Source: Arthrobacter sp. ISL-48
GTDB lineage: Bacteria > Actinomycetota > Actinomycetes > Actinomycetales > Micrococcaceae
NCBI RefSeq assembly: GCF_018613805.1
Contig: NZ_JAGGPL010000021.1
Span: 80,489-144,488 of the forward strand
Direction: 5' to 3'
DNA: 64,000 bases
This document shows, piece after piece, positions 1 to 8,390 of the stretch. A program made the translations under genes and the position numbers. The notes under the pieces are model-generated. The model did no database searches, was not told the origin of the DNA, and worked only from the letters and a program-made list of their open reading frames with translations. Numbering within the stretch: position 1 is the stretch's first letter; each line of letters opens with the position of its first letter.

Positions 1-798
1 CAGCCGGGTCTGAATCCAATGGTGGACCGGGTTAGCCAGCGAGCTATCCAGGAAATGTCCGTGGGCGACAGCCGGGCTTACTGCCAGGTCAACGGGGACC
101 GAAGAAGCTATCAGCCGCTGCGCGAATTGCTCGACGTCGTCCCGCACCGGGTCGGTCGTGCCGACGATAAGGGAGACCGGACAGAGGCCCGTGAGTTTTG
201 GGGCGTGCAGCGGTGAAAGGTACAACCGTTCCCGGAGGTCAGCGCCGGATCCGGCGTACTCACCCCACGCATCAAGCAGCAGCGACCGGGGCGGGAAGGA
301 CCTGGATTCACGGTAGGAGTCTGCGGTGCACTCGGGATCCAGCGGAGGGTAGGCGAGGACTTGCCCGTCCAAGGGCAGGCCGTTGTCCCGGAACCAGAGG
401 GCGACACCAGCGGCAAGGGTTCCACCGGCGCTGTCACCCCCGACCAAGACGGGATGACGGTACGTCTGCTGCGCCCAGAGGGTTGCTGCAGCGATGTCCA
501 TGACGGCGGTTGGGTGCAACCATCGGGGAGCGAGCCGGTAGCCAACGCTGAGGATCCGGGCTGTACCGAGGGCGGCCAAAGCGGCGCAGGCTTCGTGCCA
601 GCCTTCTATCGAACCGCGGGTCCAGCTGCCACCGTGCGCCCACACCAACGTTACCGATGGGCGGGCCGCGGGTTCATACACGCGCATCCGGATGTCCACA
701 CCGTCGGCCCCCTGCACGAAGGTGTCCGCCCAAGGCACGTCGAGCCGCTTTTCGCGGAGGTACTCTGCCCCGGGCCGTGCAGAAATATCTGAAGTCAT
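1..798 (-). CDS. Alpha/beta hydrolase fold-3 (HSL-like) esterase, 3' end outside window
   Basis: The minus frame starts at the ATG at 798-796 (MTSDISARPG) and stays open to base 1, so the last codons are missing. The oxyanion-hole motif HGG occurs in VWAHGGSW, the nucleophile elbow is GDSAGG, the acid lies in GTTDPVRDD, and the catalytic histidine fits AHGHFLDS near the end. This order is that of the hormone-sensitive-lipase/acetyl-esterase family, which hydrolyses small esters in the cytoplasm; no signal peptide is seen. The gene is divergent from the operon starting at 1001, and a palindromic operator-like site lies between them. It may deacylate the product or an intermediate of that operon, whose last gene is an acyltransferase; this is inference. 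The substrate is unknown. Confidence 0.88.
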   Translation of the reverse strand, partial: MTSDISARPGAEYLREKRLDVPWADTFVQGADGVDIRMRVYEPAARPSVTLVWAHGGSWTRGSIEGWHEACAALAALGTARILSVGYRLAPRWLHPTAVMDIAAATLWAQQTYRHPVLVGGDSAGGTLAAGVALWFRDNGLPLDGQVLAYPPLDPECTADSYRESRSFPPRSLLLDAWGEYAGSGADLRERLYLSPLHAPKLTGLCPVSLIVGTTDPVRDDVEQFAQRLIASSVPVDLAVSPAVAHGHFLDSSLANPVHHWIQTRL

Positions 799-847
799 GA
801 CTTCATCCTCCACGCCATGGCCCATCCGCGCCTGTCCCTGCTCTGCC

Positions 848-864
848 TATCACTGACAGGGGGT
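848..864. promoter_or_regulatory. Putative operator A of the MmyB-type regulator
   Basis: The sequence TATCACTGACAGGGGGT resembles the sites at 10262-10278 and 10352-10368 (core T[GA]TC[AC]CTG[CA]CAG). It lies within a longer dyad, CCTGTC at 831-836 and GACAGG at 855-860. It sits between the divergent hydrolase and the operon at 1001, so binding could control both. No promoter hexamers were assigned with confidence. Confidence 0.45.
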
Positions 865-1000
865 GGATAACTCTGCGTGACACTGCTGATACTTGCTTCA
901 GTGGGACGGTGAGGTGGCCGCGAGAATGGTCCGAACCGCCCCATTTCTTTGTGCCGATCCGTAAGTGCACAGAGACTGACTGATGACATCGGGGGTAATT

Positions 1001-1690
1001 ATGGGAACTGTCCTATTGGAAGAACTGTCCTTCAGCAGCGTGTTGGCTCACGCCACCGTCCTGCGGGATGTGCAGGAGTACGAGGTTGCGGGGCCTACCG
1101 TCGTAGTGAACCTGACCGGTAGCGACGCCTTTGTCGGTCATGGACAGTCGTCGGCATTGCCTGGCTTTAGCTCCACCATTCTCCATGGCGGTACCATGAC
1201 GGGGGCTTTGCTCATGGTGATTTCCGTTGAGAAAGTCCCGAACGGAGAACAGATCGCACGGGACCTCGGTTGGGCCGATTTCTACGGCGGTGAACCCGGC
1301 CTGCCTGTTCTGTTGCGCTCCGGGCAGGACACCATTGGCACAGTCCGGCTGGACCCGGCCGTCGTGCTCCACCAACCGGGGCTGAATTCTGGCGAGAAGA
1401 CCTTCTCCGTAAAAGCTAACTTGTGGTTCAGCCCTGCCGGAACCGACTGCGGGATACACAACCGGCACGACTTCATTGAAGTGCATACCCAGATTTCCGG
1501 GCTCGGGCGCATGCAGAAGTTCACCTCACAGGAGTATGCGTCCCTGTATGAGGACCAGCAATTGAGCCCGGGCAACACCAACCCGGTTCCGTTCTGTCTG
1601 GAACGAGAGGGCACTTTCATCTACCCGTGGCACCAGTACCGTGCCGACACTGACTGTGTCTGGCTCGCCCTGGAATACCACCCCAGCTAG
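1001..1690 (+). CDS. Cupin-like protein, possibly the cupin part of an aldos-2-ulose dehydratase-like enzyme
   Basis: This 229-residue cytoplasmic protein has no signal peptide. The start at 1001 is preferred because GGGGG lies 5 bases upstream; an in-frame ATG at 983 has no such site. The C-terminal third holds His, Glu and His in HNRHDFIEVHTQ, then GRMQKF, LSPGNTNPVPFC and YPWHQY...DTDCVWLALEYH. These look like metal-binding and barrel strands of a cupin. From memory, similar segments occur in the cupin region of fungal aldos-2-ulose dehydratase. A beta-propeller protein of the size of that enzyme's N-terminal domain is encoded at 4176, which supports a split enzyme. It opens an operon whose next gene starts 69 bases downstream. 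The fold assignment is moderate and the function is inferred. Confidence 0.6.
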   Translation: MGTVLLEELSFSSVLAHATVLRDVQEYEVAGPTVVVNLTGSDAFVGHGQSSALPGFSSTILHGGTMTGALLMVISVEKVPNGEQIARDLGWADFYGGEPGLPVLLRSGQDTIGTVRLDPAVVLHQPGLNSGEKTFSVKANLWFSPAGTDCGIHNRHDFIEVHTQISGLGRMQKFTSQEYASLYEDQQLSPGNTNPVPFCLEREGTFIYPWHQYRADTDCVWLALEYHPS

Positions 1691-1759
1691 TCACCCCGTT
1701 TCGCGGCCCGCCGGCGACAACCGGCAGGTCCTCCACGCCCATTTTCAGGAGAACAGCAC

Positions 1760-2941
1760 ATGAAAACCATTGGAATCGTCTTCGGTACACGGCCCGAAGC
1801 CGTGAAGTTCGCCCCCATCATCCACGCCCTGGCCCAGGACCCACGCTTCCGACCGGTCCTGATTTCCACCGGACAGCACCGCGAGATGCTGGACAGCACC
1901 CTGGAGGAGTTCGGCATCACTCCCGATGTCGAGCTGCGCATCATGAAGGAGCAGCAAACCCTGTCCCAAGTGACGCACCGGATTCTGGAGGGTCTGTGCT
2001 CCGGAGACCACATGGAAGGCCTGGACGCGGTCATGGTCCACGGTGACACCGCCACGACCCTTGCCGGCGCCCTGGCTGCGCTGCACCGGTCGGTGCCGAT
2101 TATACACGTCGAAGCCGGCCTCCGCAGCGGGAACAACTACTCCCCGTTCCCGGAAGAAGTGAACCGAAAGCTGGTCGCGCAGATCGCTGCCCTGCACTTG
2201 GCGCCAACGCCGGGAAACAGTGCCAACCTCATCCGTGAGGGCGTCCGGGAACACTCGATCGTCGTCACCGGAAACACCATCGTTGATGCCCTGCAGTGGG
2301 GGATGAACAACCTTCGCGGCTATGGGGAACCGGCCCTGGCGGATCTGGACGATGATCCCCGCAAGGTAATTCTGTCCACCACCCACCGGCGTGAAAGCCA
2401 CGGCCGTCCTATGCGGGAGATCGCTGCAGCGTTGGCAGATATTGCTAGGCGCCGCGAGGACGTGCGGATCGTTGTACCGCTGCACCTGAACCCGAAAGTC
2501 CGCGAAGTCATGGTCCCTGTCCTGTCCGGGCTTCCCAACGTGGACATGGTCGATCCCCTGCCATACCTGAGCTTTTGCAGGTTGCTCCAGCGCAGCGATC
2601 TGATCCTTTCGGACAGCTCCGGAGCTGAGGAAGAAGGCCCGGCCCTTGGCAAACCGACCCTGGTGCTGCGCGAAATCACTGAACGCAGCGAATCCATCCT
2701 GACCGGCAGCTCCCGCCTCGTTAGCCGCAACCGCAGCCAGATCGTGAACGAAGTAGAGCGTCTGCTCGATGATGCCAATGCCTACATGGAGATGGCCACC
2801 GCCATAAACCCGTACGGAGATGGCAAAGCCACCGAACGGAGCATTGCCGCCGTCGCCCACTTCTTCCGGATGGGCCCGGCCGCGATGCCTTTCGTTCCCG
2901 GCGCTGACTTCGTACCGGCACCGACACGAACTGCAGCATGA
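1760..2941 (+). CDS. wecB: UDP-N-acetylglucosamine 2-epimerase (non-hydrolysing) homologue
   Basis: This 393-residue protein has full family length and starts with MKTIGIVFGTRPEAVKFAP. Family residues are present: Asp in VHGDT, Glu in VEAGLRS, Glu in FPEEVNRK and His in THRRESHG. The enzyme class interconverts UDP-GlcNAc and UDP-ManNAc in the cytoplasm. The nucleotide-sugar loop reads SDSSGAEEEGPALGKP and ends ERSE, where most members have DSGG-QEE and ERPE, and HRRES replaces HRREN. This is therefore a divergent member that may use another nucleotide sugar. AGGAGA lies before the ATG. The stop overlaps the next start as ATGA at 2938, so it is translationally coupled to the efflux pump. Its place in a sugar-oxidation operon rather than a capsule locus suggests a dedicated role. 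Confidence 0.88.
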   Translation: MKTIGIVFGTRPEAVKFAPIIHALAQDPRFRPVLISTGQHREMLDSTLEEFGITPDVELRIMKEQQTLSQVTHRILEGLCSGDHMEGLDAVMVHGDTATTLAGALAALHRSVPIIHVEAGLRSGNNYSPFPEEVNRKLVAQIAALHLAPTPGNSANLIREGVREHSIVVTGNTIVDALQWGMNNLRGYGEPALADLDDDPRKVILSTTHRRESHGRPMREIAAALADIARRREDVRIVVPLHLNPKVREVMVPVLSGLPNVDMVDPLPYLSFCRLLQRSDLILSDSSGAEEEGPALGKPTLVLREITERSESILTGSSRLVSRNRSQIVNEVERLLDDANAYMEMATAINPYGDGKATERSIAAVAHFFRMGPAAMPFVPGADFVPAPTRTAA

Positions 2942-4179
2942 CCAAGATGCCCTTGGGCCTGTTCGCCCTCGCGTTGGGAGGTTTCGGCATCGGCCTCACA
3001 GAGTTCGTCATCCTGGGTCTGTTGCCAGAGGTGGCCGCGGACTTCGCCGTCAGCATTCCGGTCGCCGGTCATCTGGTCTCCGGCTATGCGTTGAGCGTCG
3101 CCGTCGGCGGGGTGCTGGTTACCGCCGCGACTGCGGCCCTTCGACCCAAGACAGTCTTGTGCGCCCTGATGGTGTTGTTCATCCTGGGAAACCTGCTCTC
3201 CGCCGTGGCCGGCGACTACGCCACCATGTTCGCAGGCCGGGTCGTAGCGGCGTTGTGCCATGGGGCGTTCTTCGGGATCGGGGCCGTGCTGGCCTCGAAT
3301 CTGGTCACCCCTGACAGGAAAGCCAGAGCCATTTCCATCATGTTCGCCGGGCTGACCATCGCGAACGTTCTCGGAGTGCCGATGGGCACATTCCTGGGCC
3401 AACAGCTGGGGTGGAGGTCCACGTTCTGGGCGATCACCGTCGTTGGGGTGATTGCCCTTGCCGGGCTGGTCGCTTATGTCCCGGCCCAGGACGCAGCCCA
3501 ACGTGGACCGGGTCAGCTGCGCCGTGAACTCGGGGCCTTCACGTCTGGCCAGGTATGGCTGTCCATCCTGGTCACCGTTTTCGGGTTCGGGGCCATGTTC
3601 GGTGCTTTCACCTACATCGCACCGATGCTTACCTCTCTGGCCGGGATGCCGGCCGAGGCAGTGCCGTGGATGCTGGTCGTCTTCGGCGCGGGGCTATTCA
3701 CCGGAAACATCATCGGCGGCCGGGCCGCGGACGGAAACCTGGACAAGTCCCTGCTGGTCCTCCTTTCGACCCTGACCATTGTTCTGCTGGTGTTCACTAT
3801 CACGGTCCACAACCCGTGGGGCGCCGCGGTGACACTGTTCCTGCTCGGGGCAGTCGGATTCGCGGCAGTGCCCGGAATGCAGACCCGCGTCCTGTCCTTC
3901 GCGCACCGGGCACCAACTCTGGCCTCCGGGGTGAACATCTCCGCTTTCAACCTCGGCAACGCCATCGGCGCCTACCTTGGCGGGACCACCATCGCCGCCG
4001 GGCTTGGCCTGTCCTCACCCGTGTGGGTCGGGGCGGGATTGGCCGTAACCGCCGTCGCGCTCATGGGTGCAGCTTCACTTTTGCTGCGCCGAACCAACAA
4101 CACCCCACCCTCCGGAACAACAGAAACCGCACTAACACCTTCACCCGCACCCGCACTGACACGAAAGGGACTCTCATGA
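2938..4179 (+). CDS. MFS efflux transporter, DHA1 family (AraJ/CmlA-like)
   Basis: The 413-residue protein has about twelve hydrophobic segments and a short charged C-terminal tail rich in Pro and Thr. The N-terminus GGFGIGLTEFVILGLLPEVAADF matches the arabinose/chloramphenicol efflux subgroup, and the cytoplasmic loop after TM2 plus the segment GRVVAALCHGAFFGIG fit the same group. These proton-coupled pumps export sugars and small antibiotics. It overlaps the upstream gene by ATGA (2938-2941) and the downstream FG-GAP gene by ATGA (4176-4179). It probably exports the cluster's product; the substrate cannot be read from sequence. Confidence 0.88.
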   Translation: MTKMPLGLFALALGGFGIGLTEFVILGLLPEVAADFAVSIPVAGHLVSGYALSVAVGGVLVTAATAALRPKTVLCALMVLFILGNLLSAVAGDYATMFAGRVVAALCHGAFFGIGAVLASNLVTPDRKARAISIMFAGLTIANVLGVPMGTFLGQQLGWRSTFWAITVVGVIALAGLVAYVPAQDAAQRGPGQLRRELGAFTSGQVWLSILVTVFGFGAMFGAFTYIAPMLTSLAGMPAEAVPWMLVVFGAGLFTGNIIGGRAADGNLDKSLLVLLSTLTIVLLVFTITVHNPWGAAVTLFLLGAVGFAAVPGMQTRVLSFAHRAPTLASGVNISAFNLGNAIGAYLGGTTIAAGLGLSSPVWVGAGLAVTAVALMGAASLLLRRTNNTPPSGTTETALTPSPAPALTRKGLS

Positions 4180-5447
4180 CCTCACCGGCACTGCCCAAGA
4201 CCACACCGACCTTGGACGTCACCGAACCATCCTTCGGGACAGAAACAGTCACGGACTTCCTACGCGACGGCTACTGGCTCGAAGCTGCCGACATCGACGG
4301 CGACGGAAAACCCGACCTCGTCGGCTACGGCCTCAAAGTCGGAGAAATCTACTGGTACAAGAACCCCACCTGGGAAAAGAAGCTGGTGCTCGACAAAATC
4401 AAAGAACCCGTCGGAATGGACTTCGGTGACATCACCGGCGACGGCACAACAGACCTGGTCGTCTGCTACCAGCTGTACGGTCCCGGCGGGACCATCCACC
4501 ACGCCGACCCTGAAGGCGGGAAGATCGACTGGCTCGAAAACCCCGGCAACCCCTCGGAAGCAACCGAAAACTGGAAACGGCATTACGTCGGGCGCGCCAT
4601 CGGCATGCACCGCCTGCGGGTCGGCCATTTCACCCGCACCGACAAAATCCAGATCATCGGATTCCCCATCGTCGCTGTCGAAGACGTCCACGCGGTCCTG
4701 CCCGTAGTGCTCTTCACCCCCACCGATGACCCCCGCGCCGAATGGGACAAGGAAATCATCTCCGACTCGGACTTCCGCATGATCCACGGCGTCGCCAAAA
4801 AGGGTGGACTCATTACCGGGTCACCGCTGGACTCGATTCTCATGGCTTCCGATGAAGGCGTCACCTGGCTCTACTACGACCAGGACAACGGCCAATGGGG
4901 ATGGGAGCACATCGGCGACGGCGAGGAAAGCCAGTTCGAGAAGACAACGTTCAAAGGTAGCGGAGACGTTGACGGCGGACGCATCGGCGATGACCCGTTG
5001 GCCTACGTCGCCGCCATCGAACCTTTTCACGGCAACACCGTTGCCGTGTATGTCCGCAGCGGGGGAGACGCGGAGGCTGCCGGCTGGACCCGGCACCTGC
5101 TGGACATTTACGGGGACCCGAACGAGAACGGCGAAGGACCGGGCCACACCGTCATGTGCCGCGACTTCGATGGGGACGGCGATGATGAATTCCTGATCGG
5201 ACTGCGAGGTCCCGAACCCTGGCAAGGCGCCTACTACTACAAGGCCGTGGACCTGGCCAAGGGCCTGTTCCTGAAATGGAAAGTCTCCGGGGAGTCCATC
5301 GCCCGGATCGTCGCCGGTGACTTCACCGGCAGGGGCGTGGAGGACTTCGCCACGATCTCCTATTCGGTGCAGCATTACTTCGTTGCTCCCAAGGCCGAAA
5401 TCACCCTGCACCCGAACAACACCGTCCAACGCGAAGGATCCAAGTAA
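4176..5447 (+). CDS. FG-GAP/VCBS beta-propeller protein, aldos-2-ulose dehydratase-like
   Basis: The start is the ATG at 4176, with AAAGGGA 5 bases before it; the same frame is open much further upstream but that part is the pump gene. The product is 423 residues. Calcium-type repeats are visible: DIDGDGKPDL, DITGDGTTDL, DFDGDGDDEF and DFTGRGVEDF, with Trp-rich blade ends such as IYWYKNPTWE. This is a seven-bladed-propeller pattern close in size to the N-terminal domain of fungal aldos-2-ulose dehydratase/isomerase, which dehydrates glucosone or 1,5-anhydrofructose to pyrones. Unlike most FG-GAP proteins it lacks a signal peptide, which favours a cytoplasmic enzyme. It overlaps the next gene by one base (TAATG). 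The enzyme assignment is inference; the propeller is well supported. Confidence 0.75.
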   Translation: MTSPALPKTTPTLDVTEPSFGTETVTDFLRDGYWLEAADIDGDGKPDLVGYGLKVGEIYWYKNPTWEKKLVLDKIKEPVGMDFGDITGDGTTDLVVCYQLYGPGGTIHHADPEGGKIDWLENPGNPSEATENWKRHYVGRAIGMHRLRVGHFTRTDKIQIIGFPIVAVEDVHAVLPVVLFTPTDDPRAEWDKEIISDSDFRMIHGVAKKGGLITGSPLDSILMASDEGVTWLYYDQDNGQWGWEHIGDGEESQFEKTTFKGSGDVDGGRIGDDPLAYVAAIEPFHGNTVAVYVRSGGDAEAAGWTRHLLDIYGDPNENGEGPGHTVMCRDFDGDGDDEFLIGLRGPEPWQGAYYYKAVDLAKGLFLKWKVSGESIARIVAGDFTGRGVEDFATISYSVQHYFVAPKAEITLHPNNTVQREGSK

Positions 5448-7144
5448 TGACCACCACCGAAAAGAGCGGCATCGGCCGCCGCTTCTTCATGGCCGGTTCC
5501 GCAGGCACCCTCGCGGCAGCCTCGCTGGCCGCAATCGGAACCGCCAACGCCCCGCAGGTCCATGCGGCCACCGGTTCCGCTGTCGTACCTGATGGCTCCG
5601 TCGTCAAAGCCGGGGACTCCCGCTTCGCGGACCTCATGACGGGCAATAACCAGCGATTCGTCTCCAACCCCGATTACGTCCGGCTGATCACCAGCACCAA
5701 GGACGCCGAGGACGCCGTCCGGGAAGCCGTACGCACCGGAAAGAAGGTCTCGGTCCGCAGCGGCGGGCATTGCTTCGCCGACTTTGTCTGCAACCCTTCC
5801 ATCCAGGTCATCCTCGATGTCTCCCCGATGAACGCGGTCTACTACGACAAGAAGGTGGGCGCCTTCGCTGTGGAGCCGGGCGCACGCCTCATGAATGTCT
5901 ACGAAACGCTGTACAAGAACTGGGGCGTCACCGTCCCAGGCGGCATCTGCTACAGCGTCGGCGCCGGCGGACACATCGCCGGTGGCGGCTACGGCCTCCT
6001 TTCACGCTCCTATGGCTTGGTCGTGGACCACCTCTACGCCGTTGAGGTCGTTACCGTCGACGCCAACCGCAAGGTCCGGACCGTGACCGCCACCCGTGAT
6101 GACGAGGGTGAGCTCGGTGACCTGTGGTGGGCCCACACAGGCGGGGGAGGCGGAAACTGGGGAATCGTCACCAAGTACTGGTTCCGGTCCCCGGGCACCC
6201 GGAGCCAGGACCCCGCCGATCAGCTCATCAAAGCCCCCTCCACAGTGCTCGTGAGCGCCATCTCCATCCCATGGGACCAACTGGATGAAACCAAATTCCG
6301 ACGGCTCATCACCAACTTCGGTGCCTGGCATGAGAAGTACCGTCAACCCGGCACCCCTGAATCCCACCTGAGCAGCCTGTTCAACGTCAGCTCCAAAGCC
6401 CACGGAAGCCTGGGCATGTTCACCCAGATTGACGCAGCATCCCCGGATGCCAAGGGCGTCATGGAGCGCTACGTTGCCGCAATCCTGGAAGGGGTGGCCG
6501 TCACCCCCGAACCCGTGGAGAAACCCAACGGCGAGATCCCGGCCATGCCCGAGTTCTTCAAGACCCGGGAAATACCCTGGCTGCAAGCGACCAGGCTCGT
6601 GGGCACGGACAACCCGGTCATCACCAACCCCACCAGCCGCGGCGCCCACAAATCTGCGTATCTGAACCAAAGGTTCACCGATGACCAGATCGCGGTGTTG
6701 TACCGCCAGATGAGCCGGCCCGACTTCACCAACCCGAACACCATGCTCGTCCTGTTCTCCTTTGGCGGGCAGGTCAACGCCGTCGCCCCCGATGCCACAG
6801 CAAACGCCCAGCGCCAGTCGGCGTTCAAATTCTGCCTGCAAACGTTCTGGCCGGATGCGGCTGATGACAACTTCTACCTTGGTTGGGAAAGGGAAACGTA
6901 CGAAGGGATGTTCAAGACCACCGGCGGAGTCCCCGTACCCGGCGACCAGTTCGATGGCTGCTACATCAACTACCCCGACGTCGACGTGGCCAGCCCGGAT
7001 CACAACAGCTCCGGCGTGGGCTGGCAGACCCTGTACTTCAAGGGCAACTACCCCAGGCTCCAGCGTGCCAAGGCCAGCTGGGATCCGACCAACTACTTCA
7101 CCCACAGCCTCGGCATTGAACTCCCTGCAGGAAGTGGCTCATGA
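5447..7144 (+). CDS. Tat-exported FAD-linked oxidase with berberine-bridge (BBE) domain
   Basis: The 565-residue protein begins with a twin-arginine signal, GRRFFMAGS, followed by a hydrophobic stretch and an AHA-type cleavage region near residue 40 (QVHAA). The FAD_binding_4 domain holds VSVRSGGHCF and GGICYSVGAGGHIAGGGYG. The His of SGGH and the Cys of GGIC fit the bicovalent FAD attachment of gluco-oligosaccharide-oxidase and berberine-bridge enzymes. The C-terminal BBE segment includes YINYPDVD and WDPTNYFTHSLGI. Such enzymes oxidise carbohydrates or alkaloids with O2 and release H2O2, here outside the membrane. It is coupled to the FG-GAP gene before it and overlaps the acyltransferase after it (ATGA at 7141). 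A sugar or glycoside substrate fits the context. Confidence 0.87.
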   Translation: MTTTEKSGIGRRFFMAGSAGTLAAASLAAIGTANAPQVHAATGSAVVPDGSVVKAGDSRFADLMTGNNQRFVSNPDYVRLITSTKDAEDAVREAVRTGKKVSVRSGGHCFADFVCNPSIQVILDVSPMNAVYYDKKVGAFAVEPGARLMNVYETLYKNWGVTVPGGICYSVGAGGHIAGGGYGLLSRSYGLVVDHLYAVEVVTVDANRKVRTVTATRDDEGELGDLWWAHTGGGGGNWGIVTKYWFRSPGTRSQDPADQLIKAPSTVLVSAISIPWDQLDETKFRRLITNFGAWHEKYRQPGTPESHLSSLFNVSSKAHGSLGMFTQIDAASPDAKGVMERYVAAILEGVAVTPEPVEKPNGEIPAMPEFFKTREIPWLQATRLVGTDNPVITNPTSRGAHKSAYLNQRFTDDQIAVLYRQMSRPDFTNPNTMLVLFSFGGQVNAVAPDATANAQRQSAFKFCLQTFWPDAADDNFYLGWERETYEGMFKTTGGVPVPGDQFDGCYINYPDVDVASPDHNSSGVGWQTLYFKGNYPRLQRAKASWDPTNYFTHSLGIELPAGSGS

Positions 7145-8328
7145 CCGCCCCGGTCCCGGAAGCGACAACCGCGCATCCCCGGCTCAGTAAACTGCCGTCC
7201 TTGACCGGGCTGCGGTTCTTCGCTGCACTGCTGGTGTTCTTCTTTCACATCACCTTGTCCAACTCGCCCATCCCGCCCAACGACCCGATCAACCCTTTCG
7301 CCGACGACCAGCTCGGATCCACGCTGGAATGGCTGGTCAGCAAAGCCGGGTACGTAGGTGTCTCTTTCTTCTTCGTCCTTAGTGGCTTCCTGCTGGCCTG
7401 GGCATCGCAGCCGGGCGAGCCGAAACGGCAATTCTGGCGCCGTCGACTCCTGAAGATCTTCCCCAACCATCTGGCGATGTGGGTTCTGTCGATGATCCTG
7501 TTCGCGGCCGCGATCAACCCTCCGCCGGGATGGATCAGCAACCTCTTCCTGGTCAACTCGTTCATCCCGGATGCCTCCGTCTACGTCGCGGTGAATCCCC
7601 CGTCGTGGACACTGAACAGCGAACTGCTCTTCTATCTGCTGTTTCCGCTGCTGATGGTGCCGATCCGGAAGATTCCAGGGAACCGGCTGTGGGCCTGGGC
7701 CTGGATGATTGTGGGTGCCATGATCGCGGTACAGCTGGTCACCACGTACCTGATCCCCGCCACCCCCGTCTCAGCACTGACCCCGATCTCCGAAGCACAG
7801 TTCTGGTTCGGGTACATCTTCCCGCCCGCACGGCTGTTCGAATTCATCCTGGGCTCCATCCTGGCTCGCATCGTCCTGTCCGGCCGCTGGGTGCCTTTGA
7901 AGATGTGGCACACGCTCGTCCTGTGCGCAGCCGGGTACGTCGCAGCGATGGTGGTCCCGTTCGTGTACTCCTTCAATGTGGCCACCATCATTCCGGTCGC
8001 AGCGATCATCTGCACCGTTGCGACCAGGGATATTGCCGGCCGCACAGGCTTCCTCGGCTCAAAACCCATGCTCTGGCTGGGGAACATCTCCTTCGGGTTC
8101 TACCTATGCCAGGGGGTCGTGATCTTCTACGGCCGCATCCTGCTGGGCAACGAGGTATATCCGACACCGGTGGCTTGGCTGGTCGTTGCCGGCTTCTTCG
8201 TGGCGACCCTGCTGGGCGGATGGGCCTTGTACGCCCTCGTGGAAAAGCCCGTCATGGACCGCTGGGCGCGCCCCCGGCCCAAACCAGTCCAGCCTGAACG
8301 CGCGCAAAGCCCGTTGAAGGTCGCCTGA
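7141..8328 (+). CDS. Acyltransferase family 3 (OafA/YrhL-like) membrane protein
   Basis: The 395-residue protein has about ten membrane segments. The N-terminus carries the family signature SLTGLRFFAALLVFFFHI, with the conserved Arg and the His used in acyl transfer, and VSFFFVLSGFLLAWA follows. Members move acetyl or other acyl groups across or at the membrane onto sugars, polysaccharides or macrolides. It is the last gene of the operon, overlaps the oxidase by ATGA, and is followed by a clear terminator. With a divergent esterase at the other end, an acylation step on the cluster's sugar-derived product is plausible. Confidence 0.87.
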   Translation: MTAPVPEATTAHPRLSKLPSLTGLRFFAALLVFFFHITLSNSPIPPNDPINPFADDQLGSTLEWLVSKAGYVGVSFFFVLSGFLLAWASQPGEPKRQFWRRRLLKIFPNHLAMWVLSMILFAAAINPPPGWISNLFLVNSFIPDASVYVAVNPPSWTLNSELLFYLLFPLLMVPIRKIPGNRLWAWAWMIVGAMIAVQLVTTYLIPATPVSALTPISEAQFWFGYIFPPARLFEFILGSILARIVLSGRWVPLKMWHTLVLCAAGYVAAMVVPFVYSFNVATIIPVAAIICTVATRDIAGRTGFLGSKPMLWLGNISFGFYLCQGVVIFYGRILLGNEVYPTPVAWLVVAGFFVATLLGGWALYALVEKPVMDRWARPRPKPVQPERAQSPLKVA

Positions 8329-8339
8329 ATAGACCTCAA

Positions 8340-8378
8340 ACGGAAGGCCTGGTCCAGTTGGATCGGGCCTTCCGGTTG
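8340..8378 (+). terminator. Rho-independent-like terminator after acyltransferase
   Basis: CGGAAGGCC at 8341-8349 pairs with GGGCCTTCCG about 15 bases later, and a T-rich run (GTTGTTCT) follows. It sits 12 bases after the acyltransferase stop and also faces the end of the convergent broken gene. Confidence 0.7.
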
Positions 8379-8390
8379 TTCTGACCGCTG

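Noticed and set aside
1745..2860. 371-codon open frame antisense to the epimerase gene
   Set aside because: It lies wholly over a well-supported gene. Long antisense frames are expected in GC-rich DNA, and its translation has no family motifs.
6002..7105. 367-codon frame antisense to the FAD oxidase
   Set aside because: It overlaps the oxidase completely and is low-complexity (Gly/Val/Asp-rich).
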